A DNA stretch of 27,542 bases from an uncultured Eubacteriales bacterium (GTDB lineage: Bacteria > Bacillota > Clostridia > Oscillospirales > Oscillospiraceae). The stretch covers positions 1-27,542 of the forward strand of contig UQVA01000026.1 of NCBI GenBank assembly GCA_900544405.1. The letters are read 5' to 3'. Shown here in pieces: positions 14,401-22,500 of this stretch (position 1 is its first letter; every line of letters begins with the position of its first letter). The notes under the pieces were generated by a model. That model was given only the letters and a program-made list of their open reading frames with translations. It was not told where the DNA came from and did not search any database. The position numbers and the translations under genes are program-made.

Positions 14401-15675
14401 TTAATTTTCCTCGATCATCATGCGGATGATGGTCCGGTCCGTTTCCCGCATTCCCTCGCTGGCCAGGGTGGCCACATTGCGGATGGTATTCTCCACCCCC
14501 TTGACCACAATGCCCTCGCCGCCGAAGAATTGGGACTTATGCATCTGCATCTGCATACCCAGCAGCCCCGCCTCCACGGCGGAGGCGATTTTTGCAGCGC
14601 AGCTGGCCTTGGCACCGTCACAGATCATGCCGGAATCGATGGCCACAGCGTTGACGATGGTGTGGGCAATGTCCTTTTCGTCGCCGCCGTAGAGATACAT
14701 GACTCCTGCGCCCGCACCGCACCCGGCGGCGGTGGCTCCACAATAGGCGGACAGGCTGCCGATGCCGGTTTTCAGATGGATGGTCACCAAATTAGAAACC
14801 ACCAGCGCCCGGTAGAGAATTTCCTGGGAGACCCCCAGTTCTTTTGCATAGACGATGACAGGCAGACTGGCGGTAAGGCCCTGATTGCCGGATCCGGAAT
14901 TGATGACCACAGGCTTCTCGCAGCCGTTCATCCGGGCATCAGACCCAGCGGCGGCGTAGGCCTTTGCCCGGTTGTGGACGCACATTCCGTAGGATTGCAG
15001 AAGGATCTTGCCAATATTGGCCCCATATTCCCCCCGGAGGCCCTCCTGGGCAATGTCCCAGTTGCAGTCGATCTGCCGCTGCAGGGTCTCGGCCACGTCC
15101 TCGATTTTCACCGTGTTGGCAAACTCCACAATGCGCTCCACGCTGAGCAGGCTCCGGTCCGTCTCGTGACGAATGGCCGCCTCGCTGTAATCCCGGTGGT
15201 GGACGATGACCCCGTTCCGCTCCACCTGAATGACGTTGGTGTGGAATCCTGCGATCTCGGCGCTGGCGGTATCCGCTCCGGCGAACAGCACCACCCGGAT
15301 GTGGAACACATAGTCCTTCCCGGACCGCTCCACATGAAATTCGCCCTTTTCCAGGAAGTCGTCGATGGCCCGGACCTGGTCCTCCGTGACCTGAGACAGC
15401 ACCTGCAGTCCCGTGTCGGCCCGGTCGGCGATGATGCCCGCCGCAGCGGCGGCCGCAATGCCCCGCTTGCCGCCGGTATGGGGCACCACCACGCTTTTCA
15501 CGTTTTTGATGATGTTGGCGCTGGCCTCGATGCACACCCGCTCCGGCATGGCCCCCAGGGTTTTTCTTGCCAGAGCGGCGCAGTAAGCCACGGCGATGGG
15601 TTCCGTGCAGCCCATGGCGCATTGCAGTTCTTCCTTCAGAATGGAGACGTACTCCCGATAGATTTTTTCTTCCAC
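14401..15675 (-). CDS. cyuA: CyuA-type L-cysteine desulfidase / serine dehydratase-like protein
   Basis: A 424-residue member of the UPF0597/CyuA family, related to the alpha chain of iron-sulfur L-serine dehydratases; E. coli CyuA and archaeal CdsB convert L-cysteine to pyruvate, ammonia and sulfide. The conserved GCTEP is at 22-26 (Cys23), SGSGNQGLTASLP at 260-272, the YCGATAAGCGAG segment at 311-322 (Cys312, Cys319) and MICDGAKASC at 350-359 (Cys352, Cys359); Cys23 and some of the later Cys are likely [4Fe-4S] ligands. A GTCCTCCGGGG-flanked ribosome site lies before the ATG, and a promoter is at 15705-15733. No cyuP transporter or cyuR regulator is adjacent. Whether cysteine or another hydroxy/thiol amino acid is the substrate is not decided by sequence. 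Confidence 0.9.
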   Translation of the reverse strand: MEEKIYREYVSILKEELQCAMGCTEPIAVAYCAALARKTLGAMPERVCIEASANIIKNVKSVVVPHTGGKRGIAAAAAAGIIADRADTGLQVLSQVTEDQVRAIDDFLEKGEFHVERSGKDYVFHIRVVLFAGADTASAEIAGFHTNVIQVERNGVIVHHRDYSEAAIRHETDRSLLSVERIVEFANTVKIEDVAETLQRQIDCNWDIAQEGLRGEYGANIGKILLQSYGMCVHNRAKAYAAAGSDARMNGCEKPVVINSGSGNQGLTASLPVIVYAKELGVSQEILYRALVVSNLVTIHLKTGIGSLSAYCGATAAGCGAGAGVMYLYGGDEKDIAHTIVNAVAIDSGMICDGAKASCAAKIASAVEAGLLGMQMQMHKSQFFGGEGIVVKGVENTIRNVATLASEGMRETDRTIIRMMIEEN

Positions 15676-15704
15676 GATATGTCCTCCGGGGAATTTTTCT
15701 TTCC

Positions 15705-15733
15705 ATTATACCACGGTTTCCCGAAAAATCCAA
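15705..15733 (-). promoter_or_regulatory. Promoter of the cyuA-like gene
   Basis: On the minus strand TTGGAT, 17 bases, TATAAT, reading toward the start at 15675. Confidence 0.75.
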
Positions 15734-15749
15734 TCCTTTCCGGAAAATC

Positions 15750-15778
15750 TTGCTTTTTTCGACGTTTCGGCTTATAAT
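15750..15778 (+). promoter_or_regulatory. Promoter of the ASKHA gene
   Basis: TTGCTT (15750-15755), 17 bases, TATAAT (15773-15778). It is divergent from the cyuA-like promoter, with 16 bases between their -35 boxes. Confidence 0.75.
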
Positions 15779-15805
15779 GGCACCAAGAAACGAGGAGGAA
15801 TTCCC

Positions 15806-17326
15806 ATGACCTTTGCCCGAAAAGTCTATTTGCAGCTGCCCACCCCCTCCCCTGCCGACCTGCGTGCGGACCGGGAGCGGGTGCTGGAAGCCTTTCACGC
15901 CGATTCCATGACCCTGAGCGCCATGCAGACGCTCTACCCCACCCTGAAAAAGGCAAATTATGCGGTCACCGCCAGTCTGAGTCCCACTGACACCGGCTGG
16001 GAGATTCGGAACATCGAGGCCGGGGACACCCGGAGCCGGTCCTGCGCCCTGGCACTGGACCTGGGCAGCACCACCCTGGAAATGGAGCTGCTGGACCTGA
16101 ACACCGGGGCCACCCTGGCCTCCGGCACGGCCACCAACGGCCAGACGGCCATTTCCGCCAATATTCTCGACCGCATTCTCTACGCCAAGGACCGGCCGGA
16201 CCACCTGGCCCATTTGCAGGCCCTGGTGGTGGAAAACATCAACGATCTAATCACCCGCTGCTGCGCCCAGGCCCAGGTGGACCCGTCAGAAATTCTCCTG
16301 CTGGCCGTGGGCGGCAACACCACCATGATACACCTTCTTCTTGCCTGCGAACCCTGGCAGGTGTTTCAAATTCCCTACACCCCGGTCTTTTACGACCCCG
16401 GCATTCAGGAAGCACGGGACATTGGCTTGAATCTTTCTTGCAGTGTCTTTTGTATGCCTGCGGTGGCTAATTATCTGGGTGGGGACATCATCTCCGGCCT
16501 TTTGATGACGGACCTGGACACAAGAACGGACCCGGCGCTGTTTCTGGACATCGGCACCAACGGCGAAATTGCCTTCGGCTGCAAGGATTTCCTGCTGGTG
16601 GGTGCCGGTGCGGCCGGTCCTGCACTGGAAGGGGCCGTCAGCAAATCGGGAATGCGGGCGGAGCCGGGAGCGGTCTGCAACGTGACCATTGACGAAGGAG
16701 ACCTAATCCATGTGAAAACCATCGGCGGCAAGCCCCCGGTGGGCATCTGCGGCTCCGGCATTCTGGACCTGATCGCCCAGGGCTTCCTGGCCGGGTGGAT
16801 CAACGGCAACGGCACGCTGAACGTGGACGCCGCCCCAGCCATCCGCTGGACCTACGAGCCGGACACCCAGCGGCAGCTGCCCGCCATCTGCTACGCCCAA
16901 GGGCCGGAGGGTCCGCTGCTCTTTACCCAAGCGGACATTCAGGAATTCATCCGCTGCAAGGCCGCCGCCTTCACCATGGCCGCCACGCTGATGGAGGAAT
17001 GTGGGGTGGCCCCGTCGGACCTGGGGGCTATGTACCTGGCCGGAGGGTTCGGGGAACACATGGACCTGGAATCCGCCATTACCGTGGGGATGTACCCGGA
17101 TATTCCCCGGGAAAAGTTCAAAATTCTGGGGAACAGCTCCCTGAAAGGGGTCAAAAAGCTGCTGCTGGACGAAGCGCAGCTGCCCCGGCTGCGGAAATTC
17201 GCCCAGGATGCCCAATATGTGCAGTTCGGCGAAATGGCTCGGTTCCCGGAAAATATGGTCGCCGCCCAGTTCCTGCCCCATACGGACGCCCACCTGTTCC
17301 CCAGCGTAAAACCGAGGAAACGGTAA
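15806..17326 (+). CDS. ASKHA/DUF4445 protein lacking a ferredoxin domain
   Basis: A 506-residue protein of the ASKHA (acetate/sugar kinase-Hsc70-actin) fold related to RamA and other reductive activators of corrinoid-dependent enzymes, which use ATP to drive low-potential electron transfer. The phosphate-1 motif LDLGSTT is at 84-90, a second phosphate motif LDIGTNGEIAFG follows mid-protein, then VGAGAAGPALEGA, GICGSGILDLI and the adenosine-type AGGFGEHMDLE. Relatives normally carry a 2Fe-2S ferredoxin domain at the N-terminus or Fe-S ligands at the C-terminus; here the first ~75 residues have no Cys cluster and the end has none either. It may therefore rely on a separate electron carrier or have another role. 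The ATG has a GAGGAGGA site. No corrinoid protein or methyltransferase is in the window. Confidence 0.85.
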   Translation: MTFARKVYLQLPTPSPADLRADRERVLEAFHADSMTLSAMQTLYPTLKKANYAVTASLSPTDTGWEIRNIEAGDTRSRSCALALDLGSTTLEMELLDLNTGATLASGTATNGQTAISANILDRILYAKDRPDHLAHLQALVVENINDLITRCCAQAQVDPSEILLLAVGGNTTMIHLLLACEPWQVFQIPYTPVFYDPGIQEARDIGLNLSCSVFCMPAVANYLGGDIISGLLMTDLDTRTDPALFLDIGTNGEIAFGCKDFLLVGAGAAGPALEGAVSKSGMRAEPGAVCNVTIDEGDLIHVKTIGGKPPVGICGSGILDLIAQGFLAGWINGNGTLNVDAAPAIRWTYEPDTQRQLPAICYAQGPEGPLLFTQADIQEFIRCKAAAFTMAATLMEECGVAPSDLGAMYLAGGFGEHMDLESAITVGMYPDIPREKFKILGNSSLKGVKKLLLDEAQLPRLRKFAQDAQYVQFGEMARFPENMVAAQFLPHTDAHLFPSVKPRKR

Positions 17327-17333
17327 TATCGCA

Positions 17334-17367
17334 CCGCCCCCGCTGATGATTCAGCGGGGGCGGTTTT
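17334..17367 (+). terminator. Intrinsic terminator after the ASKHA gene
   Basis: A perfect 13-bp stem CCGCCCCCGCTGA with TCAGCGGGGGCGG around a TGAT loop, followed by TTTTC. It marks the left edge of the AT-rich islet. Confidence 0.85.
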
Positions 17368-17378
17368 CAAATCAACTT

Positions 17379-17576
17379 CTAATAGCAAAAGCCACTTCTG
17401 ACGAGCCAAGTACGTTTCATATTCCACGACTTCCACCCCCACATTTCCTCTGTAAGGTGTACATCTGTATAAGAACCCTGCTCAAATGTCTCAAATTCTG
17501 TCTGACTAAAAGATTCTTTCTTTTCCTTTATGCACTCTATCCAAAATTCATTTGTAACCTTTGTTAATTTCTCCAT
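17379..17576 (-). CDS. Small hypothetical protein (doubtful)
   Basis: A 65-residue frame with a protein-like composition (rich in Glu, Lys, Thr, Phe and Trp, ending MKRTWLVRSGFCY) in an AT-rich stretch. No convincing ribosome site precedes the ATG; AGAG about 8 bases upstream is the best. It is divergent from the secreted protein gene at 17715 and might be a partner, a remnant, or nothing. I recognise no family. Confidence 0.35.
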   Translation of the reverse strand: MEKLTKVTNEFWIECIKEKKESFSQTEFETFEQGSYTDVHLTEEMWGWKSWNMKRTWLVRSGFCY

Positions 17577-17577
17577 C

Positions 17578-17605
17578 TTGAATCTCTAAGCTTTTTATGT
17601 ATAAT
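17578..17605 (+). promoter_or_regulatory. Promoter of the AT-rich islet secreted protein
   Basis: TTGAAT (17578-17583), 16 bases, TATAAT (17600-17605). The leader to the ATG at 17715 is about 100 bases and contains a tandem CGAAAGGAG / CGAAAGGAGG (about 17619-17637), two ribosome-site-like sequences without an obvious reading frame behind them. Confidence 0.6.
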
Positions 17606-17714
17606 AAAAGTATCTTCCGAAAGGAGTCGAAAGGAGGTCCTTCCAATTGGGTATTTAAGTAACTTCTCATAACGCATATCAACCATAGGTGTATTTTTAT
17701 CAGGAGGTATAGAC

Positions 17715-18596
17715 ATGATAAAAAGATTGATTAGTCTGTTCGTGCTGTTTTCGATTTGTCTCTGCATTTGCACCCCTGCCATGGCTGCGGAGAACACCCC
17801 CTCGAACACCTTCACATACAAGACTTCAGCTACCGGGAAAATGGAGATTTCCGTAGATACCGCTTCACCGAACACAATCAATTCTCAGCACACTGCCCCC
17901 TTTGTCATTACCCAGTACGAGAACAATCGTATTATCCAAACTGTAACCGGAGAAATTGGTGGTTCGCAGCTTGTAGTAACCAACTTCAAAGATAGCATTA
18001 TCGTAAATCGGTATACTATCAATGTAGCAGAGAGAATTTCCAAAACCTCCCCCCAAATTTCTACATTCTCAGCCCCAGCCGGAAACGTTCTTGGCTATAT
18101 AACATATAAGAAGGATTCAGTTACAGGTGAAGAAATGAAGATTCGAGTATCTAGCGTTCGCACAAAAAATGATACAGAATCCTACGTTATCAATGGGAAG
18201 AAAACCGATACTCTCTCAACTATTTCTGCTCTTCTTCTCTCCTTTTTAACATTCCTTGTCAGCAAAAAAGATATTGTTACTCAAATTGCTGTTGCCATCA
18301 TCACATTTTTTGGCGGTGAAGTTACTGGTGCCATGATTGGAGTAGCGTTTAGTGAACCCGTCGCTGTAAATGCCTACTATTATGAACTAACCGGCTATGA
18401 CGCATCCTATGACAGATGTACGCAAAAATACAGCGGTATTTCTAGGCATGTTTTAACAAAGAGCAGTAGTGCCTATAACGATTGGATTATCGAGGGATGT
18501 ACTCCCCAGAACTGGCAAGACAGTTCACTTGCTTATTGGTTCTGGACCGATTTGAATGCCAGCAACTATTACCCTGGTGTTAAATCTTACTCTTGA
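17715..18596 (+). CDS. Secreted protein with a Gly-rich hydrophobic core, unknown family
   Basis: A 293-residue protein with a classical signal peptide (about 1-25, ending PAMA before AEN). The segment 30-150 is beta-strand-like and Thr/Ser/Ile-rich. Residues about 165-220 form two hydrophobic stretches joined by SKKDIVTQ, the second Gly-rich (FFGGEVTGAMIGVAF), and the C-terminus (about 225-293) is Tyr/Trp-rich with two Cys. A strong AGGAGG site precedes the ATG. Its base composition is clearly more AT-rich than all neighbours, and codon use includes many A/T-ending codons, pointing to recent acquisition. I do not recognise the family; a secreted, membrane-inserting peptide precursor or bacteriocin-like protein is one possibility, a surface protein another. 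Confidence 0.8.
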   Translation: MIKRLISLFVLFSICLCICTPAMAAENTPSNTFTYKTSATGKMEISVDTASPNTINSQHTAPFVITQYENNRIIQTVTGEIGGSQLVVTNFKDSIIVNRYTINVAERISKTSPQISTFSAPAGNVLGYITYKKDSVTGEEMKIRVSSVRTKNDTESYVINGKKTDTLSTISALLLSFLTFLVSKKDIVTQIAVAIITFFGGEVTGAMIGVAFSEPVAVNAYYYELTGYDASYDRCTQKYSGISRHVLTKSSSAYNDWIIEGCTPQNWQDSSLAYWFWTDLNASNYYPGVKSYS

Positions 18597-18613
18597 TGCA
18601 GTGAGGTATCTCT

Positions 18614-18865
18614 ATGCTCTGTCCCATTTGTCACAATGAGATGATTGCCGGTTGCCTTCTCGCTCCTTCCGGCGGTGCAATTTTCTGGATAAAGGACGAG
18701 GCTGATGCTCCATCGACTCTATGGCCCAAAAGGGTCAAGGCTGCGGGAGGCATCCTGCTGGATAAGAAACTCCTGCCCTTTGGCTTCTACGCCAAGGAAC
18801 GGAATGTCACCTATCACTGCGCCGCCTGCCGGATCTTCCTGGCTCCGGAGCCGGAAGAAGATTAA
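18614..18865 (+). CDS. Zinc-ribbon small protein (DUF6487-like)
   Basis: An 83-residue protein with two Cys pairs, CPIC at 3-6 and CAAC near 70-73, that would form a zinc ribbon. The pattern CPxCxxEMxxG, a FWIKDE segment, then a hydrophobic strand and the second CxxC fits the DUF6487-type family of Clostridia, whose function is unknown. Its GC content is back to that of the host genome, unlike the gene 17 bases upstream. The ribosome site (GTGAGG) is modest. A bidirectional terminator follows. Confidence 0.78.
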   Translation: MLCPICHNEMIAGCLLAPSGGAIFWIKDEADAPSTLWPKRVKAAGGILLDKKLLPFGFYAKERNVTYHCAACRIFLAPEPEED

Positions 18866-18878
18866 GTAAAAAAGGACC

Positions 18879-18917
18879 GCCCCGGAGAGGATTTTCTCTC
18901 CGGGGCGGCGTTTTTAT
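18879..18917. terminator. Bidirectional terminator
   Basis: A perfect 13-bp stem CCGCCCCGGAGAG with CTCTCCGGGGCGG, loop GATTTT, then CGTTTTT on the right and AAAAAAGGA on the left. It ends both the zinc-ribbon gene and the minus-strand kinase-like gene, whose stop codon overlaps it. Confidence 0.87.
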
Positions 18918-19519
18918 CCCATTTTTTCGAACCGCAGGGCGATCATTTCCGCCGCCTGGTCCAGGGTGTACTTGGAGGTGTCGATACACAGGTCGTAGTG
19001 ACTGGGGTCGCCCCAGATCATACCGGTGTAGGACTCATAATACTTTTTCCGCTGTTTGTCCATCTTGTGGACCAGCTTGGAGGCCTGATTCAGCGTCAGG
19101 TTCTCCTGGATCATCTTCCGGCGGATGCGCTGCTCCTCCGGAGCGGATACGAACACCCGCAGCAGCTGCACGTCCTTGTCCTTCAGCACGAAGTCGGCGC
19201 AGCGGCCCACGAACACACATTCCTCCCGCTTGGCGATCCGGCGAATTTCGTGGCTTTGCAGGGCGAACAGCACCTCGGAGGTGGATTTGCCCCGGAGCAC
19301 ATGATAATTTCCCTCATGGACCGTCTGGAACAGGTAGGGATTGGTGGCCTTTTCGTCGGAATCCGTCACGGAGGTCTCCGGCAGCTCGCCGTATTCGCAG
19401 GCCAGCCGCACCAGTTCCCGCTCATAGACCTTCAGGCCCAGCCGCCCGGCAGTCTTGACGGCGATCTCATGGCCGCCGCTGCCGAACTGACGGCTGATGC
19501 TAATGATCCGATTTCCCAT
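18914..19519 (-). CDS. Cytidylate kinase-like family protein
   Basis: A 201-residue P-loop protein of the cytidylate-kinase-like family (PF13189 type). The N-terminal SRQFGSGGHEIA (about 8-19) is the family's variant P-loop, followed by the KVYERELV helix start and later FVGRCADFVL and the Arg-rich lid region (EEQRIRRKM). True cytidylate kinase (Cmk) has a different CMP-binding region and is usually about 220 residues, so a nucleotide-kinase fold with unknown substrate is the safe call. A GGAGGAGAG site lies before the ATG, 21 bases after the GLUG-protein stop, making it the third gene of the MMPL operon. Its link to the surface proteins is not understood. Confidence 0.88.
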   Translation of the reverse strand: MGNRIISISRQFGSGGHEIAVKTAGRLGLKVYERELVRLACEYGELPETSVTDSDEKATNPYLFQTVHEGNYHVLRGKSTSEVLFALQSHEIRRIAKREECVFVGRCADFVLKDKDVQLLRVFVSAPEEQRIRRKMIQENLTLNQASKLVHKMDKQRKKYYESYTGMIWGDPSHYDLCIDTSKYTLDQAAEMIALRFEKMG

Positions 19520-19540
19520 GATTCTCTCTCCTCCACATTT

Positions 19541-22500
19541 TTATTTTTTCAGTGCGCTGCGGACGGCCTCCGGGAAGGAAACCTCCCGGTCCACGAAGGT
19601 AATGCCGGCGCCAAGAGACACATTGGTATCCGTCAGCACGATGCGGGCGGTGCCGGAGCAGGAAATATTCAGGGACGTGATGGTCCCGTCGGTGAGGGTC
19701 AGCGTCAGATTGCCGGTGGTGAAGGTCACGTTCTGGCTCTCCACGTCCGGGGCAATGGCGGCGGAGAGCTGCTTCATGCCCTCCTGGTCCAGGGCCAGGG
19801 TGTAGGTCCAGGTATCGCCGCTCTGCTGGGCGGTGACGGTGCCGGAGGCCATCATGGTGTAGGCCAGGTCAATGAGTTTGGCGCTGTCCGCCATGGCCTT
19901 GCCGGTGGAAATGGCCCGGCCGGTGCTGTCGCAGAGGGTATCGCCGGAGAAGTACACCGCCACGCTGCCCTTGCGCACGCAGCCCAGGGTGTCACCCTCG
20001 CTGCGGAGGCGGTCATACTCCAGCGTATCGTTGACCACGATGGGGCCGCAGTCTGCCCGGAGGGCGATGTCGGCACTGTAGCTTTCCTGGTTTTCCAGGG
20101 TGGCCCAGGCTTCCAGAAGCCGCAGCACATCGTCCGTGATGGTATTTTTGCTTTCGGAAGTGCCGTCCGAAATGGCGTCCAGCACTGCATCCGGAATCAC
20201 CGGAGCCGTGCGGGTGCCGGTATTCAGGATGGCCTTACCGGAAAGGCTGCCGCTGTTGCTGCTGCCGGAGAATTCCAGGGTGGTCAGGCTGCCGTCGGTA
20301 GCCGTCAGGACCAGTTCCAGCTTGTTCACGCCCTCCACCGGGTCCCCCAACAGGTCCAGGAACTTGGCCGCATCGCTGCCGGAGGCGGTGATGGTGTAGC
20401 GGGTCTTGGAGCCGGACTTGGTTTTGTCCACGTCCAGCAGCTTGTAAAGCTCCACCGCCTGGTCCATGATGACGGAATAGTCCGCCTTGCCCACGGCGTA
20501 GGCCTTGCCGTTATCCAGGTACACATTGCCGTCGGCATAGTACAGCTTCACGCCGCTGCTCTCCACCATGGTGATCTGCTTTCCGTCCACCTTGGTGGAG
20601 CGAATTTGAGCATCGGTGTGGAGGGTCACGCCGTTCAGGTCCGTGTCCAGTCCCAGGGACAGGGACATGGGGTCCTTCTGGACGTAGGCATTCAGCAGCC
20701 GGTAGGCTTCCAGGCCCTTGCCCAGGTTGCCGGTCAGCAGCACATAGGCCCCCACGCCCAACGCCGCCACCAGAACAACGATCAGCACCGGGATCCACCA
20801 GCGCTTTTTCTTCTTGGGCTGCTGGGGCAGGGTCACTTTTCCGCTGCGCAGGGCCTCCAATTCAGCCTCCGCACGGGCCAGCCGCTCCTCGGCGGTCAGT
20901 GCTTCTTCCTTTTCCTCCGCAGGCTCGTCGTCCTCCTCCAGAGGCAGGTCATTCAGGATGGGCTTGCGCTTGTGATTCCTGTGGACCAGCATCAGGATCG
21001 TGATAATGACCGCCGCCAGGGCCACAAAGGCCAGCAGCCAGATCCACCACACGGCAAAGGTCGTGACTACCGCCAGATGGACGGTGCTGCCCGTCACCGG
21101 GAACACCAGGTAGCTGCCGATGGTGTCGTAATCTGCCCGGACCCAGCCGCCATTGTCCTCCACATAGAGCCGCAGGTTGCTGGTTTTCCCGGAGGGAGCC
21201 AGGTAGCGGAGCGTATGCTCGCTGCGGCCGTCGTCGGTGAAGGTGATCTTCCACTGCTCCACTACTTCCCGGTCAATGACCATGGCCGGGAAGCCGCCCT
21301 TGGAGAAGTAATCCGCCAGGTCTTCCGTGGTCAGCTCCGTGGCCGTCACCGCTTCCGGGGCGGCGGTCATGGCACTATTTTCGTCGTAATCCCCTTCCAG
21401 CAGGAACACGCTGCGGCCGTTTTCCCGGGTCTCCTGAGAGGCCAGGCCCGGCACATAGGGGGTGTACACGGCAGTGACCACCGTATCAAAATGCAGGTCC
21501 GTCAGGTCCTCCCGGTCCCACCGGGCGTAATAGCCGTCCTTGGCGGGGATTTGAGGGAAGATGTCGGAGCCAAAGGACGCCCCGTAGGAGAAGGAATCCG
21601 TGAACAGCGTCACATCATCCGCCACAAAGGTCAGGGTGAAGGACTGCATGGCCTGGGGCAGGCCCATGACCTGGGAAAGCTGAGCATAGGTCATAGGCTC
21701 CGCTTCTCCGGCGATGCTCTGGCGGTTGATACCGGCCAGGGTGTCGGAAACGAAGTAATTTTCTGCGAACGTGCCTTTCTCGGAGCCGGAAACGGCACCC
21801 TGATACTGCCCTCCCTCGGGAATCTCCACCATGGAATAGCAGCCCGTCACTGTGGAAGAACTGCCGCTGGCAGTCTCCTCCACGCCGGAACCCACGATGC
21901 CGCCCACATACTTGCCGCCTTTCAGGGTGGCCTTGGCGTAGGAATCCCGGACGGTGGCTGCGGTCAGGCCCGCAATGCCGCCTACATAGTCGCCGCCTTC
22001 GCTTTCCACGCTGCCGAAGCCCCGGCAGCCGGTCAGAAAGCCCAGGTCCATCCGGCCCACAATGCCGCCCACATAGCTGCGCTTGCCGGTGACGACACCG
22101 TCATTCTCGCAAAGCTGGATAACGGCCTTGTATTCATACTGCCGCCGGTACTCACCGCTCAGGTCCCCGGACACGTCGTCCTCCGGGTCGGCGGTGTACT
22201 CCTGGCCCATGGATCCGGCCACGCCGCCGGCATTGATGTCGCCGGAAACGGCTCCCCGGTTGGTACAGTAGGAGACTTTGCCCAAGGTAATGGAATCAAT
22301 GTCCAGTGCGGAGGTGTCGGTAATGATGTCCCCGTTCTCCACCTGGTCCATGGCCTCAAAGAGCGTGTCGGACAGTTCGGAGAACTTGGCATTGATCTGC
22401 CGCACGTCCTCGGCCAGGGTCCCCACGGTCCCGGCCACGGCGCTGTTCAGCAGGGCGATCTGCCCGCTGATGCCGTTGACGGCGGAACTGAGGCCCCCCA

